From Pyrobaculum arsenaticum DSM 13514 (GTDB taxonomy: Archaea > Thermoproteota > Thermoprotei > Thermoproteales > Thermoproteaceae), in assembly GCF_000016385.1 (NCBI RefSeq), contig NC_009376.1, positions 1,736,001-1,800,000 of the forward strand: DNA of 64,000 nt, read 5' to 3'. Both the position numbers and the translations under genes were made by a program. Positions within the stretch are counted from its first letter, which is position 1. Every line of letters begins with the position of its first letter. A model generated the notes under the pieces. It was not told where the DNA came from and searched no databases. It worked only from the letters and a program-made list of their open reading frames with translations. This document shows positions 1 to 7,894 of the stretch, piece after piece.

Positions 1-392
1 CAAAGGCCGTCTGCAACTTGAAACAACAGTATACACAGTTTGGCGGCGCTAGGCCCTTCGGCGTGGCCCTGCTCATAGCCGGCATAGATCGACACGGGGC
101 CCGGCTGTACCAGACCGACCCCTCCGGCGTATACATAGGCTACTTCGCTACGGCCATCGGCGCAGAGTCGGGGACCATTACCGAGTTTCTCGAGAAGAAC
201 TACAAATTTGACATCGATATGGGAGAGTGTGTAGAGCTGGCCGTCAAGGCCCTTGCCTCGGCCGTGGAGGTGGCTGACAGCTCCAGCATAGAGGTGGCCT
301 ACGCCACTTTAGAAGAGAAGAAGATAAAGAAGATGTCAGCAGACGAGGTATCTGCCTTATTGGCAAAGCTGGGTCTGCTTAAGAAGAGCTAA
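1..392 (+). CDS. psmA: Proteasome subunit alpha, C-terminal part (5' end outside window)
   Basis: Alpha-type subunit of the archaeal 20S proteasome; seven copies form each outer ring, which gates the beta-subunit peptidase chamber in the cytoplasm. About 129 residues are visible. The frame is open from the first bases, so roughly the N-terminal half lies upstream of the window. The visible part has the family block QFGGARPFGVALLIAGID, then DPSGVYIGYFATAIGAES, and a Lys-rich tail ending LGLLKKS. The stop is TAA at 390-392. It opens the proteasome-exosome cluster that continues with SBDS, rrp4, rrp41 and rrp42, although four other genes are inserted in between. Identification is secure; only the start is missing. 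Confidence 0.94.
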   Translation, partial: KAVCNLKQQYTQFGGARPFGVALLIAGIDRHGARLYQTDPSGVYIGYFATAIGAESGTITEFLEKNYKFDIDMGECVELAVKALASAVEVADSSSIEVAYATLEEKKIKKMSADEVSALLAKLGLLKKS

Positions 393-643
393 CAAAGCCT
401 TAGGTAGAAGAAGATTTCCTTTATCAACTCGCCAGGGGTCTTTCCCGCTTTAAATACCGAGGTAGAGAGCAGTAGCCTATTTCCCTCTATTTTCATATAG
501 GCGGAGTAGCCCGTTTTCCTGACAGCCTCCTCGACGCATTGCTGCGTCACCCCTTTTACAGTACAGGAAATGTCCTTCTCCGGGCCGTACTCCATGTCGC
601 ACTCGATGTACAGCCCCTTATCCTCCAGCACGTAGAGGCTCAC
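389..643 (-). CDS. Hypothetical protein, 84 aa
   Basis: I do not recognise this protein. It is a small, probably soluble alpha/beta protein with no membrane segment: an N-terminal strand (MSLYVLEDKGLYIECDME), a central stretch with two cysteines and a helical C-terminus (ELIKEIFFYLRLC). Its stop overlaps the psmA stop by 4 bp in convergent orientation. The start at 643 faces the A/T-rich block GTTTTAAAAATATTTC (661-676), which lies between this gene and the divergent gene at 689 and could hold promoters for both. The compact fit between two real genes and the lack of a better frame support it as genuine. Confidence 0.6.
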   Translation of the reverse strand: MSLYVLEDKGLYIECDMEYGPEKDISCTVKGVTQQCVEEAVRKTGYSAYMKIEGNRLLLSTSVFKAGKTPGELIKEIFFYLRLC

Positions 644-688
644 AGGGGTGTGCCTGCGGTGTTTTAAAAATATTTCAAGAGTTTACCC

Positions 689-1105
689 GTGTCTTGCCCC
701 ACTTCCTTTCTGTATGCGAGGGCCTACGCCCATGCCACTGAAGACGTCGAGAAGGTGGTAAGGGCTGTGAGAAGCGTGGTTGAGGCGCGTTTCACGGCGA
801 CTACTGCACGGGGGCACCATGGGAACGTCATTATCATTATTGAGGCGAGGCTGGAGGACTGTGAGGCTTTAGAGGCGCTTAAATCTATTATCTCTAGGCT
901 AGACGACGTCGAATTTACTCTAATGCTCTCAGGAATCGAGGAGGGGAGGCTATACGTCAAGTTTGACAAACAACAAGCATTTTTAGGAGTGTTGAGGGTG
1001 GCCCATGGCGACGACGTAGTATACTTAGAGGTCCGAACAAGGTCTCTTGTTGTGAGAGACGTGAGAGAGTTCTTGATCTCTCTGAGAGAAGCGTTAAAAA
1101 CCTAG
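689..1105 (+). CDS. Predicted exosome-associated RNA-binding protein (COG1325 / DUF54 family)
   Basis: 138 aa, GTG start. It matches the archaeal RNA-binding family long predicted to belong to the exosome neighbourhood: an early H-A-T-E motif (AYAHATEDVEKV), the block RGHHGNVIIIIEARLED in the middle, and LYVKFDKQQAFLG with the family's D-K-Q-x-A-F/Y signature, followed by the acidic, hydrophobic end of the domain. Known members have a dsRBD-like fold; binding to RNA is inferred from the family. The position between psmA and SBDS/rrp4 agrees with a role in RNA processing. A TATA-like stretch lies about 20-28 bp before the GTG. Exact substrate is unknown. Confidence 0.78.
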   Translation: MSCPTSFLYARAYAHATEDVEKVVRAVRSVVEARFTATTARGHHGNVIIIIEARLEDCEALEALKSIISRLDDVEFTLMLSGIEEGRLYVKFDKQQAFLGVLRVAHGDDVVYLEVRTRSLVVRDVREFLISLREALKT

Positions 1106-1119
1106 CAGAGCCCGTAGCC

Positions 1120-1344
1120 ATGGAGAAGCTACCTGAGGATGTCCTCAGGAAGATAAGAGAGTTTTCTAAAACTCTTGAGGGGGCTGGTGCTAGAGCCATT
1201 GTAAACTATGTCTTGTACGAGTTGGAGGTGGGTGGACCTTCTAGAGAGGTGTTGGCCGAGGCTGAGCAGATGGCTAGACAGGAGGTAGAGGAATTGAAGA
1301 AGGTGCTGGAGCTTGTAGAGGAATTGAAAAGCCTCATGGCGTAG
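1120..1344 (+). CDS. Hypothetical helical protein, 74 aa
   Basis: I do not recognise this protein. It is almost entirely alpha-helical and strongly acidic, with heptad-like spacing in its second half (EVEELKKVLELVEELKSL), suggesting a coiled-coil or helical hairpin. No cysteines or membrane segment are seen. It begins with ATG at 1120, and GCGTTAAAAACC (1091-1102) sits at promoter distance, so it may be transcribed separately although it is only 14 bp downstream of the RNA-binding protein gene. It is followed by a convergent ATPase gene. It could be an accessory factor of the RNA-binding protein; there is no direct evidence for that. Confidence 0.55.
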   Translation: MEKLPEDVLRKIREFSKTLEGAGARAIVNYVLYELEVGGPSREVLAEAEQMARQEVEELKKVLELVEELKSLMA

Positions 1345-1359
1345 ACGTGTAGTATACGT

Positions 1360-2283
1360 TTACAGCTCTACTTTAATTATTGACTTATCTACGGTATCAA
1401 ACCACTTTGCTATGTCGCTGTTGTGGATCTCTGCTATCAGCTTAACGGGTTTTTGTTTAATTGTGGAGACGAGCACGCCGGCGGTTTCAGGAGTGAGGCA
1501 GTAGTCTAGGTTGTCGACTAGTAGGATATCTGGCTCGAGGTGAAGCGCTGTCAGAATTGTCAAGAGGCTTCTTATTGAGCACGGCGCCTTAGCCAGGGGC
1601 ATTTTTCTTTTCTTAGTTGTCACAATTACGCCGAGTTTGCCCGGCTTTGCCAAGCCTACGGATATTGAGAAGCCCAACTTCCTGAAAGCTGCTCTTATGG
1701 AGTCGTATGTAGACGGCTTGTAGAGTGCGAGATTGGCAAGCACCGCCGCCAAGTTTCTGCCGTGGCTGTCAAGCTTGGCAACGTGCGTTGTTGAGGCGTC
1801 TACTAGTGACCTAGGCGCAATGTAAGGTCCTAGGAATAGTGCATCAACGCTCAGCGTTCTTCTTGCCTCGGCCAGCAGAGAGTTTAACCTTTCGATATCC
1901 TCCTCGGCTACTAGAGATACGTGCTCCTCAGTCTTTATCTCGGGGACAACGACGTCGGCGCTCGACACAGCTATGTTTATAGGCTTCACCACCCTGTGTA
2001 CTCCTCTAGAGGGCATATGCTCAAACACGACTTCCTCTCCGCGAATTGACACCGTCTGCCGTATGCGGTTTTTGCTTACCGCGATGGAGTAGGCAACGTC
2101 GTTGCTCTGTACATAGAGTTCCCACTCACCGCCGATGCGCGGGATCTTTTTGCCCACATTGGAAAGTACTTTATACAGAACTTCTAGGAAGGCCGACTTT
2201 CCCCTACCGGTTACAAACGTAACCGCGGCGAGGCGCACAGACGCCTTTCGCCCGCCTATGCTGACCTCCAGATACTCCACCAT
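1360..2283 (-). CDS. P-loop ATPase, RecF/SMC-like AAA type
   Basis: About 307 aa. A Walker A-like loop (VTGRGKSAFLE) lies near residue 25 after an N-terminal strand (MVEYLEVSIGG), and a Walker B-like segment (DILLVDNLDYC) lies near the C-terminus, followed by a switch-like region ending LIAEIHNSDIAKWF. This layout, with the two halves far apart, fits RecF/SMC-like or AAA_21-type ATPases; the acidic residue after the Walker B Asp is Asn, which is unusual. I chose ATG at 2283 rather than an upstream TTG/ATG because CTTAATAAAAA (2305-2315) sits 26 bp before it and the extra 34 residues would run into the divergent gene. Function is unknown. Confidence 0.65.
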   Translation of the reverse strand: MVEYLEVSIGGRKASVRLAAVTFVTGRGKSAFLEVLYKVLSNVGKKIPRIGGEWELYVQSNDVAYSIAVSKNRIRQTVSIRGEEVVFEHMPSRGVHRVVKPINIAVSSADVVVPEIKTEEHVSLVAEEDIERLNSLLAEARRTLSVDALFLGPYIAPRSLVDASTTHVAKLDSHGRNLAAVLANLALYKPSTYDSIRAAFRKLGFSISVGLAKPGKLGVIVTTKKRKMPLAKAPCSIRSLLTILTALHLEPDILLVDNLDYCLTPETAGVLVSTIKQKPVKLIAEIHNSDIAKWFDTVDKSIIKVEL

Positions 2284-2292
2284 CGGCGCAAA

Positions 2293-2315
2293 TCTAAAAA
2301 TTATCTTAATAAAAA
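2293..2315. promoter_or_regulatory. Divergent promoter region for the ATPase and the ThiN regulator
   Basis: The 39 bp between the two divergent starts (2283 on minus, 2323 on plus) contain TCTAAAAATTA and CTTAATAAAAA. Each is centred about 26 bp from one start codon, fitting two back-to-back leaderless transcripts. Since the plus gene encodes a DNA-binding protein, this gap is also the natural place for an autoregulatory operator, but I see no clear palindrome. Confidence 0.5.
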
Positions 2316-2322
2316 TGGTACC

Positions 2323-3192
2323 GTGATCCCAGTAGAGTTCGTGGTAGAGGCCGTGCTTACACCTCTCAAGGGGCTTATGGCGCACGAGCTTGTGGAGAGG
2401 GGCTACTCGCAGAGCAAGGTGGGCCAGCTACTTGGCATTTCTCAACCCGCCGTCAGCTCGTATCTGAGAAACCCCAAGAGCCAATACGAGGAGAGGTTGC
2501 TGAAGTTTATGGACAGGCAGGAGTTGCTTAGGTTGACAAGGTCGTTAGTCACATTGGCGGAGTACGCCGGCGTAGAGGAGTTTCTACGCTATGTTAACAA
2601 CTACGCCGTAGCGCTCCTGGCATCTCTACGACTGTGTCCTCTTCACAGAGCCGCGTATCCGGAACTTAAAAACTGCGATATTTGTAAAGACCTTCATGTT
2701 TACGCAGAAACTGAGAAAAACGTGGAAAGGGCCTTTGAGATACTTAGGAGATGCGAGAATTGCTACAAGTTGGTGCCCAAAGTTTTGATGAATATAGTAG
2801 AGCTGGGACCCGGGGGCGGCGTGGGGTATCCCGGGAGGATATACGTAGAGGGTACCCAATTAGCCGCCAGGGAAAAGCCAAGGACGGGGGCCTCCCGCTT
2901 CTTGACAAACCTCGTGGATGAGGTGAACAAACTACATCACGAGATCAAGGCGGTTGCCAATATAGCCTACCTGGCTAGAGACTGTGTCAAGGCTAAGATG
3001 TCTGTAGCAGAGGTGGGGCCTAGCAACAGCGAAGAGGAGATTATCAAAAACGTGGTTTCTGTGTTCAGAGACGGCGTCTACGACGTTGTCTACGACAGAG
3101 GCGGTAGCGGGATAGAGCCCAACGCATACGTATTTGGAGTCGACGCAGTCGATGTGGCATCTAAGATATTGGAAATTTCGAGGTGTCTATAG
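2323..3192 (+). CDS. HTH transcriptional regulator with C-terminal ThiN-like domain
   Basis: 289 aa, GTG start. Residues 1-60 form a helix-turn-helix of the archaeal type (GYSQSKVGQLLGISQPAVSS). A short Cys-containing linker follows (CPLHRA..CDICKD, then CENC). The C-terminal half (from about residue 150) resembles ThiN, the thiamine-phosphate synthase-like domain that archaeal ThiR regulators use to sense thiamine phosphate; the block RTGASRFLTNLVDEV is typical. Known ThiR proteins repress thiamine synthesis and transport genes. No thiamine gene is next door, so the target is not evident; the divergent ATPase is the nearest candidate. The identification as COG1992/ThiR-like is from pattern memory. 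Confidence 0.68.
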   Translation: MIPVEFVVEAVLTPLKGLMAHELVERGYSQSKVGQLLGISQPAVSSYLRNPKSQYEERLLKFMDRQELLRLTRSLVTLAEYAGVEEFLRYVNNYAVALLASLRLCPLHRAAYPELKNCDICKDLHVYAETEKNVERAFEILRRCENCYKLVPKVLMNIVELGPGGGVGYPGRIYVEGTQLAAREKPRTGASRFLTNLVDEVNKLHHEIKAVANIAYLARDCVKAKMSVAEVGPSNSEEEIIKNVVSVFRDGVYDVVYDRGGSGIEPNAYVFGVDAVDVASKILEISRCL

Positions 3193-3246
3193 AGGGCTTG
3201 TGGAAGGCACCTCAAAGTTATAAAACAGGTTCTAGAACACTGGGCG

Positions 3247-3945
3247 ATGACAAAAAAGGCGGCAGTGGCCAAGCTGGATAAGGGTGGTGAGCATTTTGAG
3301 ATACTAATAGATCCCGACGCGGCGTTGGAATTCAAAATGGGGAAGCCCATGGGGATAGACAAAATCCTAATCCATGAGGAGATTTTCAAAGATGCGAAAA
3401 AAGGCCTCCGCGCCTCCGAGCAGGCGCTGAAGCGTATCTTCGGCACGACCGATGTGAGGAAAATAGCCGAAATTATAATAAAGGAGGGAGAGATACCCCT
3501 TACAGCCGAGCAGAGGAGGAGGTTAATAGAGGACAAGAAGAGGCAGATCGTGGAGTGGATATCGCGGAATTGTATCGATGTACGCACCAAGACACCAGTA
3601 CCGCCGCAACGCGTTGAGAACGCCCTAGATCAAGTCAGAGTTTCCATAGACCCGTTTAAGCCACCAGAAGAACAAGTTCAGGAAATCCTGAAAGAAATAC
3701 AACGCGTCTTACCGATTAAGGTGGCGACTGCCCGAATCGCGCTGTCTGTCTCATCTACTCACGCCCAGAAGGTTAAGGGCATTGTTGCCAAAATGGCTAA
3801 GATAGTAAATGAGAGGTACAAATCAGACGGATCCTGGGAAGCCGTGCTAGAGCTACCGGCGGGGCTCCAAGACGTCCTCATTTCTAAAGTAAACGACGTG
3901 ACACATGGCGATGCCGACATACGCATAGTAGAAATCGTCTTCTAG
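3247..3945 (+). CDS. sdo1: Ribosome maturation protein SBDS (SDO1 homologue)
   Basis: 232 aa, full length for archaeal SBDS. In eukaryotes SBDS, with the GTPase EFL1, removes eIF6 from the large subunit; the archaeal protein is thought to act in large-subunit maturation with aEF2-like factors. The N-terminal FYSH domain (AKLDKGGEHFEILIDPDAAL) is followed by the helical middle domain (IPLTAEQRRRLIEDKKRQI) and a C-terminal ferredoxin-like domain (RVLPIKVATARIALSV). ATG at 3247 has AGTTATAAAACAGG about 26 bp upstream. It lies directly before rrp4 with a 2-bp gap, the standard archaeal gene order. Confidence 0.95.
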   Translation: MTKKAAVAKLDKGGEHFEILIDPDAALEFKMGKPMGIDKILIHEEIFKDAKKGLRASEQALKRIFGTTDVRKIAEIIIKEGEIPLTAEQRRRLIEDKKRQIVEWISRNCIDVRTKTPVPPQRVENALDQVRVSIDPFKPPEEQVQEILKEIQRVLPIKVATARIALSVSSTHAQKVKGIVAKMAKIVNERYKSDGSWEAVLELPAGLQDVLISKVNDVTHGDADIRIVEIVF

Positions 3946-3947
3946 CC

Positions 3948-4646
3948 ATGTACTTCGTAACTCCCAGACAACTGATATTTCCGGGAGACGTAATCGCGAC
4001 GGCGGACAAGAAAGTGGAGGGTCCCGTGTATCTAGACAACGGCCGGTACAGAAGTCTAGTTGTGGGGCTTGTGGAGTTTAGAGAGGACTCCGTGGTGATA
4101 GTCCCTCTTGAGGGCACTTACCGGCCGAAGAAAGGCGATGTGGTGGTGGGCTACGTTACCGACGTCTTGGCCACAGGCTGGGAAGTGGATGTGAGGTCCT
4201 TCATGCCGGCGTACCTCCCCGTGAGCGAGGCTCTCCACAAGCACGTGGATTTGGAGACTACTCCTCTTACCACGTTCCTCAATGTGGGGGATGTAATCGT
4301 GGCAAAGGTAAAGGACGTAGACCTAACCGACGAGTACCCAATTGTGTTGACCCTCCGCGAAGAGAAAGTCGGCAAGGTGGAGAGCGGCACTGTTGTCGAT
4401 ATAGCACCTGTAAAAATACCGCGAGTCATAGGTAAGAAGGGCACCATGCTAAACACGCTACTGGAACTAGGATGCGACATCGTAGTGGGGCAAAATGGCC
4501 GTATTTGGATCAAGTGTGGCGACCCCCGAGACGAAGTTTTCCTAGCCTCTCTCATCAGAAAAATCGAGCTGGAGAGTCACGTCATGGGCCTAACCGACAG
4601 GGTAAAGTCAGAAATAGAGAAGTACAAGGAAAGCAAACAGAAGTAA
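3948..4646 (+). CDS. rrp4: Exosome complex RNA-binding subunit Rrp4
   Basis: 232 aa. It is a cap subunit of the archaeal exosome, which binds substrate RNA and feeds it into the Rrp41-Rrp42 hexamer. The order seen is: N-terminal domain (IFPGDVIATADKKVEGPVYL), S1 domain (PKKGDVVVGYVTDVLATGW) and a KH domain with its GxxG-type loop (PRVIGKKGTMLNTLLELG, then VGQNGRIWI). The C-terminus is a charged helix ending in Lys-rich residues. The start is ATG, 2 bp after the SBDS stop, so the two are co-transcribed. Rrp41 and Rrp42 follow after 195 bp with a separate promoter. Confidence 0.95.
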   Translation: MYFVTPRQLIFPGDVIATADKKVEGPVYLDNGRYRSLVVGLVEFREDSVVIVPLEGTYRPKKGDVVVGYVTDVLATGWEVDVRSFMPAYLPVSEALHKHVDLETTPLTTFLNVGDVIVAKVKDVDLTDEYPIVLTLREEKVGKVESGTVVDIAPVKIPRVIGKKGTMLNTLLELGCDIVVGQNGRIWIKCGDPRDEVFLASLIRKIELESHVMGLTDRVKSEIEKYKESKQK

Positions 4647-4841
4647 CGGCGACGCCGCCTCAGATTTCTGTGCTACTCCATATCAGCTAGGCCCAGGACG
4701 GTGGGTGTGGATTATCTCTATGAATTTGTAGAGAGCCAAAGCCCTGAGGCGTTTTTCGTCACAAAGCTCAAAAACCTCTGAGCTCAGCTGTACTAAACAT
4801 CGAGGGGTCAAAAATATAAACGTATGCACGTGAGCCCTTCA

Positions 4842-5582
4842 ATGAAAAAGCCGCCTGTACCTTTGCTTCAGAACGGCGTTAGGGCTGATGGGAGATTGCC
4901 TGACCAGATGAGGGAGGTTAAAATTTCGGTAGGCGTAGTCAGCAACGCCGACGGATCGGCAATGGTGTCCTACGGCGCCACTACGGCGGTGGCCGCCGTC
5001 TATGGGCCCAGGGAGATGCACCCTAGACATTTATCGCTTCCTGACCGCGGTGTTATGCGTGTGCGTTACCACATGGCCCCCTTCTCCACGAAAGATGAGC
5101 GGAAGAGTCCTACGCCTAGTAGAAGAGAGATAGAGATATCTAAGGTTCTGAGAGAGGCTTTAGAGCCAGCCGTACTGCTGGAGCAGTACCCCCGCTCGCG
5201 TATAGACGTCTTCATAGAGATAATCCAGGCAGATGGCTCAACGAGGGTGGCATCACTGACGGCGGCATCGCTAGCCTTAGCCGACGCCGGGATCTACATG
5301 AGAGACCTAGTAGTAGGAGTATCAGTAGGTCTAGTCGACGGCGTGGTGGTGCTTGATCTGAACGGCCTCGAAGATAACTACGGCGAGGGCGACCTTCCTG
5401 TTGGGTATATGCCTAACTTAAAACGCTTCGTGCTCCTACAGCTAGACGGGGCGTGGAAGCGCGAGGTCTTCTTACAAGCGCTTAATCTGGCGGTCAAAGG
5501 CGCAGAGTACGTCTACCAAATTGCAAGAGACGCGTTGAAAAACAAGTATATGTCCATAGCTGAGGAGATATACGGGAGGTAG
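4842..5582 (+). CDS. rrp41: Exosome complex exonuclease subunit Rrp41
   Basis: 246 aa RNase PH-type subunit; it carries the phosphorolytic active site of the archaeal exosome and degrades RNA 3' to 5'. Visible motifs: NGVRADGRLPDQMREVKIS at the N-terminus, the RNA-binding block around PLPDRG-like LSLPDRGVMRVRYHM, and the phosphate/metal-binding segment with QADGSTRVASLTAASLAL and DLNGLEDNYGEGDLPVGYM. ATG at 4842 is preferred over one 18 bp upstream because AAAATATAAA (4811-4820) lies at the right distance for a leaderless start and homologues begin MKKPPVPLL. Rrp42 starts 1 bp after its stop. Confidence 0.95.
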   Translation: MKKPPVPLLQNGVRADGRLPDQMREVKISVGVVSNADGSAMVSYGATTAVAAVYGPREMHPRHLSLPDRGVMRVRYHMAPFSTKDERKSPTPSRREIEISKVLREALEPAVLLEQYPRSRIDVFIEIIQADGSTRVASLTAASLALADAGIYMRDLVVGVSVGLVDGVVVLDLNGLEDNYGEGDLPVGYMPNLKRFVLLQLDGAWKREVFLQALNLAVKGAEYVYQIARDALKNKYMSIAEEIYGR

Positions 5583-5583
5583 T

Positions 5584-6414
5584 ATGGCGTCTGTCTCGCC
5601 TTACGCAAGGCGTTTCATCTCTTACCTAAGGCGAGAGCAGATCAAGCGCCTCGCCGCTTCGAAAAACAGAGTAGATGGGAGGGCCCTCGACCAGACAAGA
5701 GAAATTGAGATAAAGACTGGGGTTGTCAAAACTGCGGATGGGTCGGCCGAGGTGAAGCTGGGGAAGACCCATGTGATTGCCGGCGTTAAGGTGGGCCTAG
5801 GCCAGCCGTTCCCAGACGCGCCCGATGAGGGGGTGTTGGTAGTAAGCGCAGAGGTTTTGCCCCACGCCTCGCCCTACACCGAGGTGGGGCCGCCCGACGA
5901 GTCGGCAATAGAGCTGGCTAGGGTTGTGGACCGCGGCATTAGGCACTGCGGCTACGTCGATTTCAAGAAGCTGGCGGTGGAGGGAGGCAAGGCCTACGTC
6001 CTTTGGGTTGACCTGTACGTTATAAACGACGATGGCAACTTGGTAGACGCCGCTAACTTGGCCTCCGTGGCCGCCTTAAAAAACACTCAGCTACCCGCCG
6101 TAGTAAAGGACGAAAGCGGGGCCGTGAAGCTTGACCGCAATAATAAGTCGCCTTTGCCGCTCGAGACAAGCAAAGTGCCGGTCGCTGTCTCTGTGGGAAA
6201 AATCGCCAATGTGTTATTCCTAGATCCCAACTTCGAGGAGGAGCTAAGTCTTGACGGCCGTGTCACATTCACTATTTCCGAGGACAGGATAGTGGCGGCG
6301 CAGAAGACGCTTGGCTACTTCACACAGCCAGAGCTAGAGGCGGCTCTAGACTTGGCGATAAAAGGAAGAGACAGATACCTCGAAGCTCTAAAGAGCATCT
6401 TAGGAAGCTCGTAA
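5584..6414 (+). CDS. rrp42: Exosome complex subunit Rrp42
   Basis: 276 aa RNase PH-fold subunit that alternates with Rrp41 in the hexameric ring. It is catalytically inactive itself but needed for ring assembly and for RNA binding. The sequence shows NRVDGRALDQTREIEIKTGV near the start, DPNFEEELSLDGRVTF in the C-terminal half and a final helical segment (LEAALDLAIKGRDRYLEAL). The ATG follows the Rrp41 stop after one base, with GGGAGGT just upstream serving as a Shine-Dalgarno site inside the Rrp41 3' end, so translation initiates internally on a bicistronic mRNA. The longer N-terminus relative to Rrp41 is normal for Rrp42. Confidence 0.95.
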   Translation: MASVSPYARRFISYLRREQIKRLAASKNRVDGRALDQTREIEIKTGVVKTADGSAEVKLGKTHVIAGVKVGLGQPFPDAPDEGVLVVSAEVLPHASPYTEVGPPDESAIELARVVDRGIRHCGYVDFKKLAVEGGKAYVLWVDLYVINDDGNLVDAANLASVAALKNTQLPAVVKDESGAVKLDRNNKSPLPLETSKVPVAVSVGKIANVLFLDPNFEEELSLDGRVTFTISEDRIVAAQKTLGYFTQPELEAALDLAIKGRDRYLEALKSILGSS

Positions 6415-6735
6415 CATACTCAAATACGCGTTGAAATGCCATAAGACAACACGACATTTTCGAAGGCTGTCACTATTGTTATTGGCTAGTCACGCCTCGG
6501 CCTTTACTGCTGGCATTACTCTCTAGGTGACTACTTTGGTGAGATTTGTGTTATAGTGCTGCGAACCGGCGACACCCCCCTCTTAGCGACTCATTTCAAG
6601 GCAAGCCTCATCCTTGACGAAGCGGTCTTAGTCCCTTTCCAGCGGAGTCAAAGCAAGAGCTAGTATTTAAACGGCAAATATGCGTGCAACACCTACGACG
6701 TAAACCAAAACTTCGTTAATGCTTAAAATTTATAA
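6415..6735. other. Intergenic stretch with no recognised gene
   Basis: 321 bp between rrp42 and L37Ae. I find no RNA gene, box C/D pattern or repeat. On the plus strand the frame ending at TAG 6661-6663 is open for about 58 codons back to 6487, without a convincing start codon, and its product (e.g. VLRTGDTPLLATHFKASL) resembles nothing I know. It could be a decayed gene fragment. AAAATTTATAAA at its right end is the L37Ae promoter. Confidence 0.4.
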
Positions 6736-6756
6736 ATGTGGATAGTGGCGGCGCTT

Positions 6757-7062
6757 ATGCCATTTAGCCACACAAAGATTGTGGGCCCCGCCGGGAGGTA
6801 TGGCGCGAGGTACGGAATGGGTATTAGGCGGAAGATAACTACAATAGAGGTTAAACAGAGGGGGAAGCACAGATGTCCTAGTTGTAGATCTGTTGTGAGG
6901 CTTGAGAGGCTCGCCTTTGGCATTTGGAGATGTCCAAAATGCGGCTTCACCTTTGCTGGAGGAGCTTGGGTTCCGCAGACGATAATGGGCAAGACGCTTG
7001 CGCCCGAGGAGCTGAAAGCTGTTGAGACACAGAAAGCAAGGTGGAAAGAAGCCGCTAAGTGA
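6757..7062 (+). CDS. rpl37ae: 50S ribosomal protein L37Ae (eL43)
   Basis: 101 aa. Zinc-ribbon protein of the large ribosomal subunit. The N-terminus MPFSHTKIVGPAGRYGARYG is typical, and two CxxC pairs (HRCPSCRS and WRCPKCGF) form the zinc site. I chose ATG at 6757 instead of an in-frame ATG 21 bp earlier because homologues begin MPFSHTK and AAAATTTATAAA (6725-6736) is centred 26 bp before it. It sits between the exosome genes and Brix, the usual archaeal order; rpoP, often found next to it, is absent from this spot. Confidence 0.95.
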   Translation: MPFSHTKIVGPAGRYGARYGMGIRRKITTIEVKQRGKHRCPSCRSVVRLERLAFGIWRCPKCGFTFAGGAWVPQTIMGKTLAPEELKAVETQKARWKEAAK

Positions 7063-7109
7063 GGCTGTAGGTTCGCCAACATCGGCGTAGGCGTGATGGC
7101 AACACCGCT

Positions 7110-7661
7110 GTGAAGAGGGCAGATAGTTGTGAAGTCGTAATAACTACGTCGAGACTTCCCTCAAAGAAAACGCTGGAGCTGATAAACGACCTTGTCAACT
7201 CTCTGCCAGGTGTAGAGAAAGTAGTTAGGGGGAAGAAACCCTTCACCTCCCTCCTCGAAGAGGCTGTTATTCGAGGTGCGCGGTACATCGCCTTTATCTG
7301 GGATAGGCGCGGTATGCCGTCAGCGCTGTTGTTCTACGACGTGGTTAACAAGATGTGGAAGCCCTACATGCTTAAGATCTCTGGCATCAAGACGAGGAGA
7401 GAGCTACCTGTCTTCACCGCTCGGAGGCCGCCTGCAAAAAGCGCCGTCGTGGTTGATTTGGCCGGAGGGGAGCTTGGGGATATATTTGCTGAGATTTTCC
7501 GATACCCTCTTGTATACGACTTAGACGCCGTGAGGGGCCTATTTGACACCGTTATACTGGTTAGGCCAGGTGATCGCTACGTCGTTGAGGTGCTCGGCAG
7601 AGACCTAGGCCCGAGAGCTACAGTCATAAAAATCGCAAAGGTGATATATAGGCATGTATAA
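7110..7661 (+). CDS. Brix-domain ribosome biogenesis protein
   Basis: 183 aa, GTG start. Brix-domain proteins (Imp4/Rpf-type in eukaryotes) bind rRNA precursors during subunit assembly; archaea have a short single-domain version. The opening VVITTSRLPSKKTLELIND, the following VRGKKPFTSLLEEAV and a C-terminal FDTVILVRPGDRYVVEV fit the family. It lies in the conserved string L37Ae - Brix - Pcc1 - prefoldin beta, which supports the call. Its stop overlaps the start of the next gene by 8 bp, implying translational coupling. Confidence 0.85.
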   Translation: MKRADSCEVVITTSRLPSKKTLELINDLVNSLPGVEKVVRGKKPFTSLLEEAVIRGARYIAFIWDRRGMPSALLFYDVVNKMWKPYMLKISGIKTRRELPVFTARRPPAKSAVVVDLAGGELGDIFAEIFRYPLVYDLDAVRGLFDTVILVRPGDRYVVEVLGRDLGPRATVIKIAKVIYRHV

Positions 7662-7863
7662 GCTTGTGGTAGAAGTCGACGAAGACGCGTTAGCTCTGCG
7701 AATTTTTAAGATACTAGAGAAGGAGGTGCGCTTTTCCCGAGGCCGTCTCTATGTGGAGGGCAACAAGATAGTTGCGGAGGCCGCAGACGCCTCTAGCCTC
7801 AGGTCGTTGCTTCACACAGTTATGCGGACGCTGTATATCATTGAGCACCTTGAGAGGATGTGA
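7654..7863 (+). CDS. Pcc1-like protein (KEOPS subunit family), 69 aa
   Basis: Small protein of the Pcc1 fold, which dimerises the KEOPS complex that makes tRNA N6-threonylcarbamoyladenosine. The family hallmark is the C-terminal helix SSLRSLLHTVMRTLYIIEHL, preceded by a strand ending GNKIVAEAADA. It overlaps Brix by 8 bp and precedes prefoldin beta, a position in which archaea commonly carry a Pcc1-family gene. A second Pcc1-like gene lies at 33231. Which of the two works in KEOPS cannot be decided from sequence; this one is shorter at the N-terminus. Confidence 0.75.
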   Translation: MYKLVVEVDEDALALRIFKILEKEVRFSRGRLYVEGNKIVAEAADASSLRSLLHTVMRTLYIIEHLERM

Positions 7864-7894
7864 AAATTTATAAAACTGGGGCTATGCTACAATA

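Noticed and set aside
724..1199. Minus-strand frames of 80-81 codons opposite the COG1325 gene
   Set aside because: They lie antisense to a well-recognised gene, lack motifs and have Ser/Thr-rich composition typical of shadow frames.
4647..4841. Box C/D RNA in the gap between rrp4 and rrp41
   Set aside because: CTGA elements occur (e.g. GCCCTGAGG), but no C-like box stands at the right distance on either strand.
6487..6663. 58-codon plus frame between rrp42 and L37Ae
   Set aside because: No start codon or promoter fits; reported only as a possible remnant in the gap.
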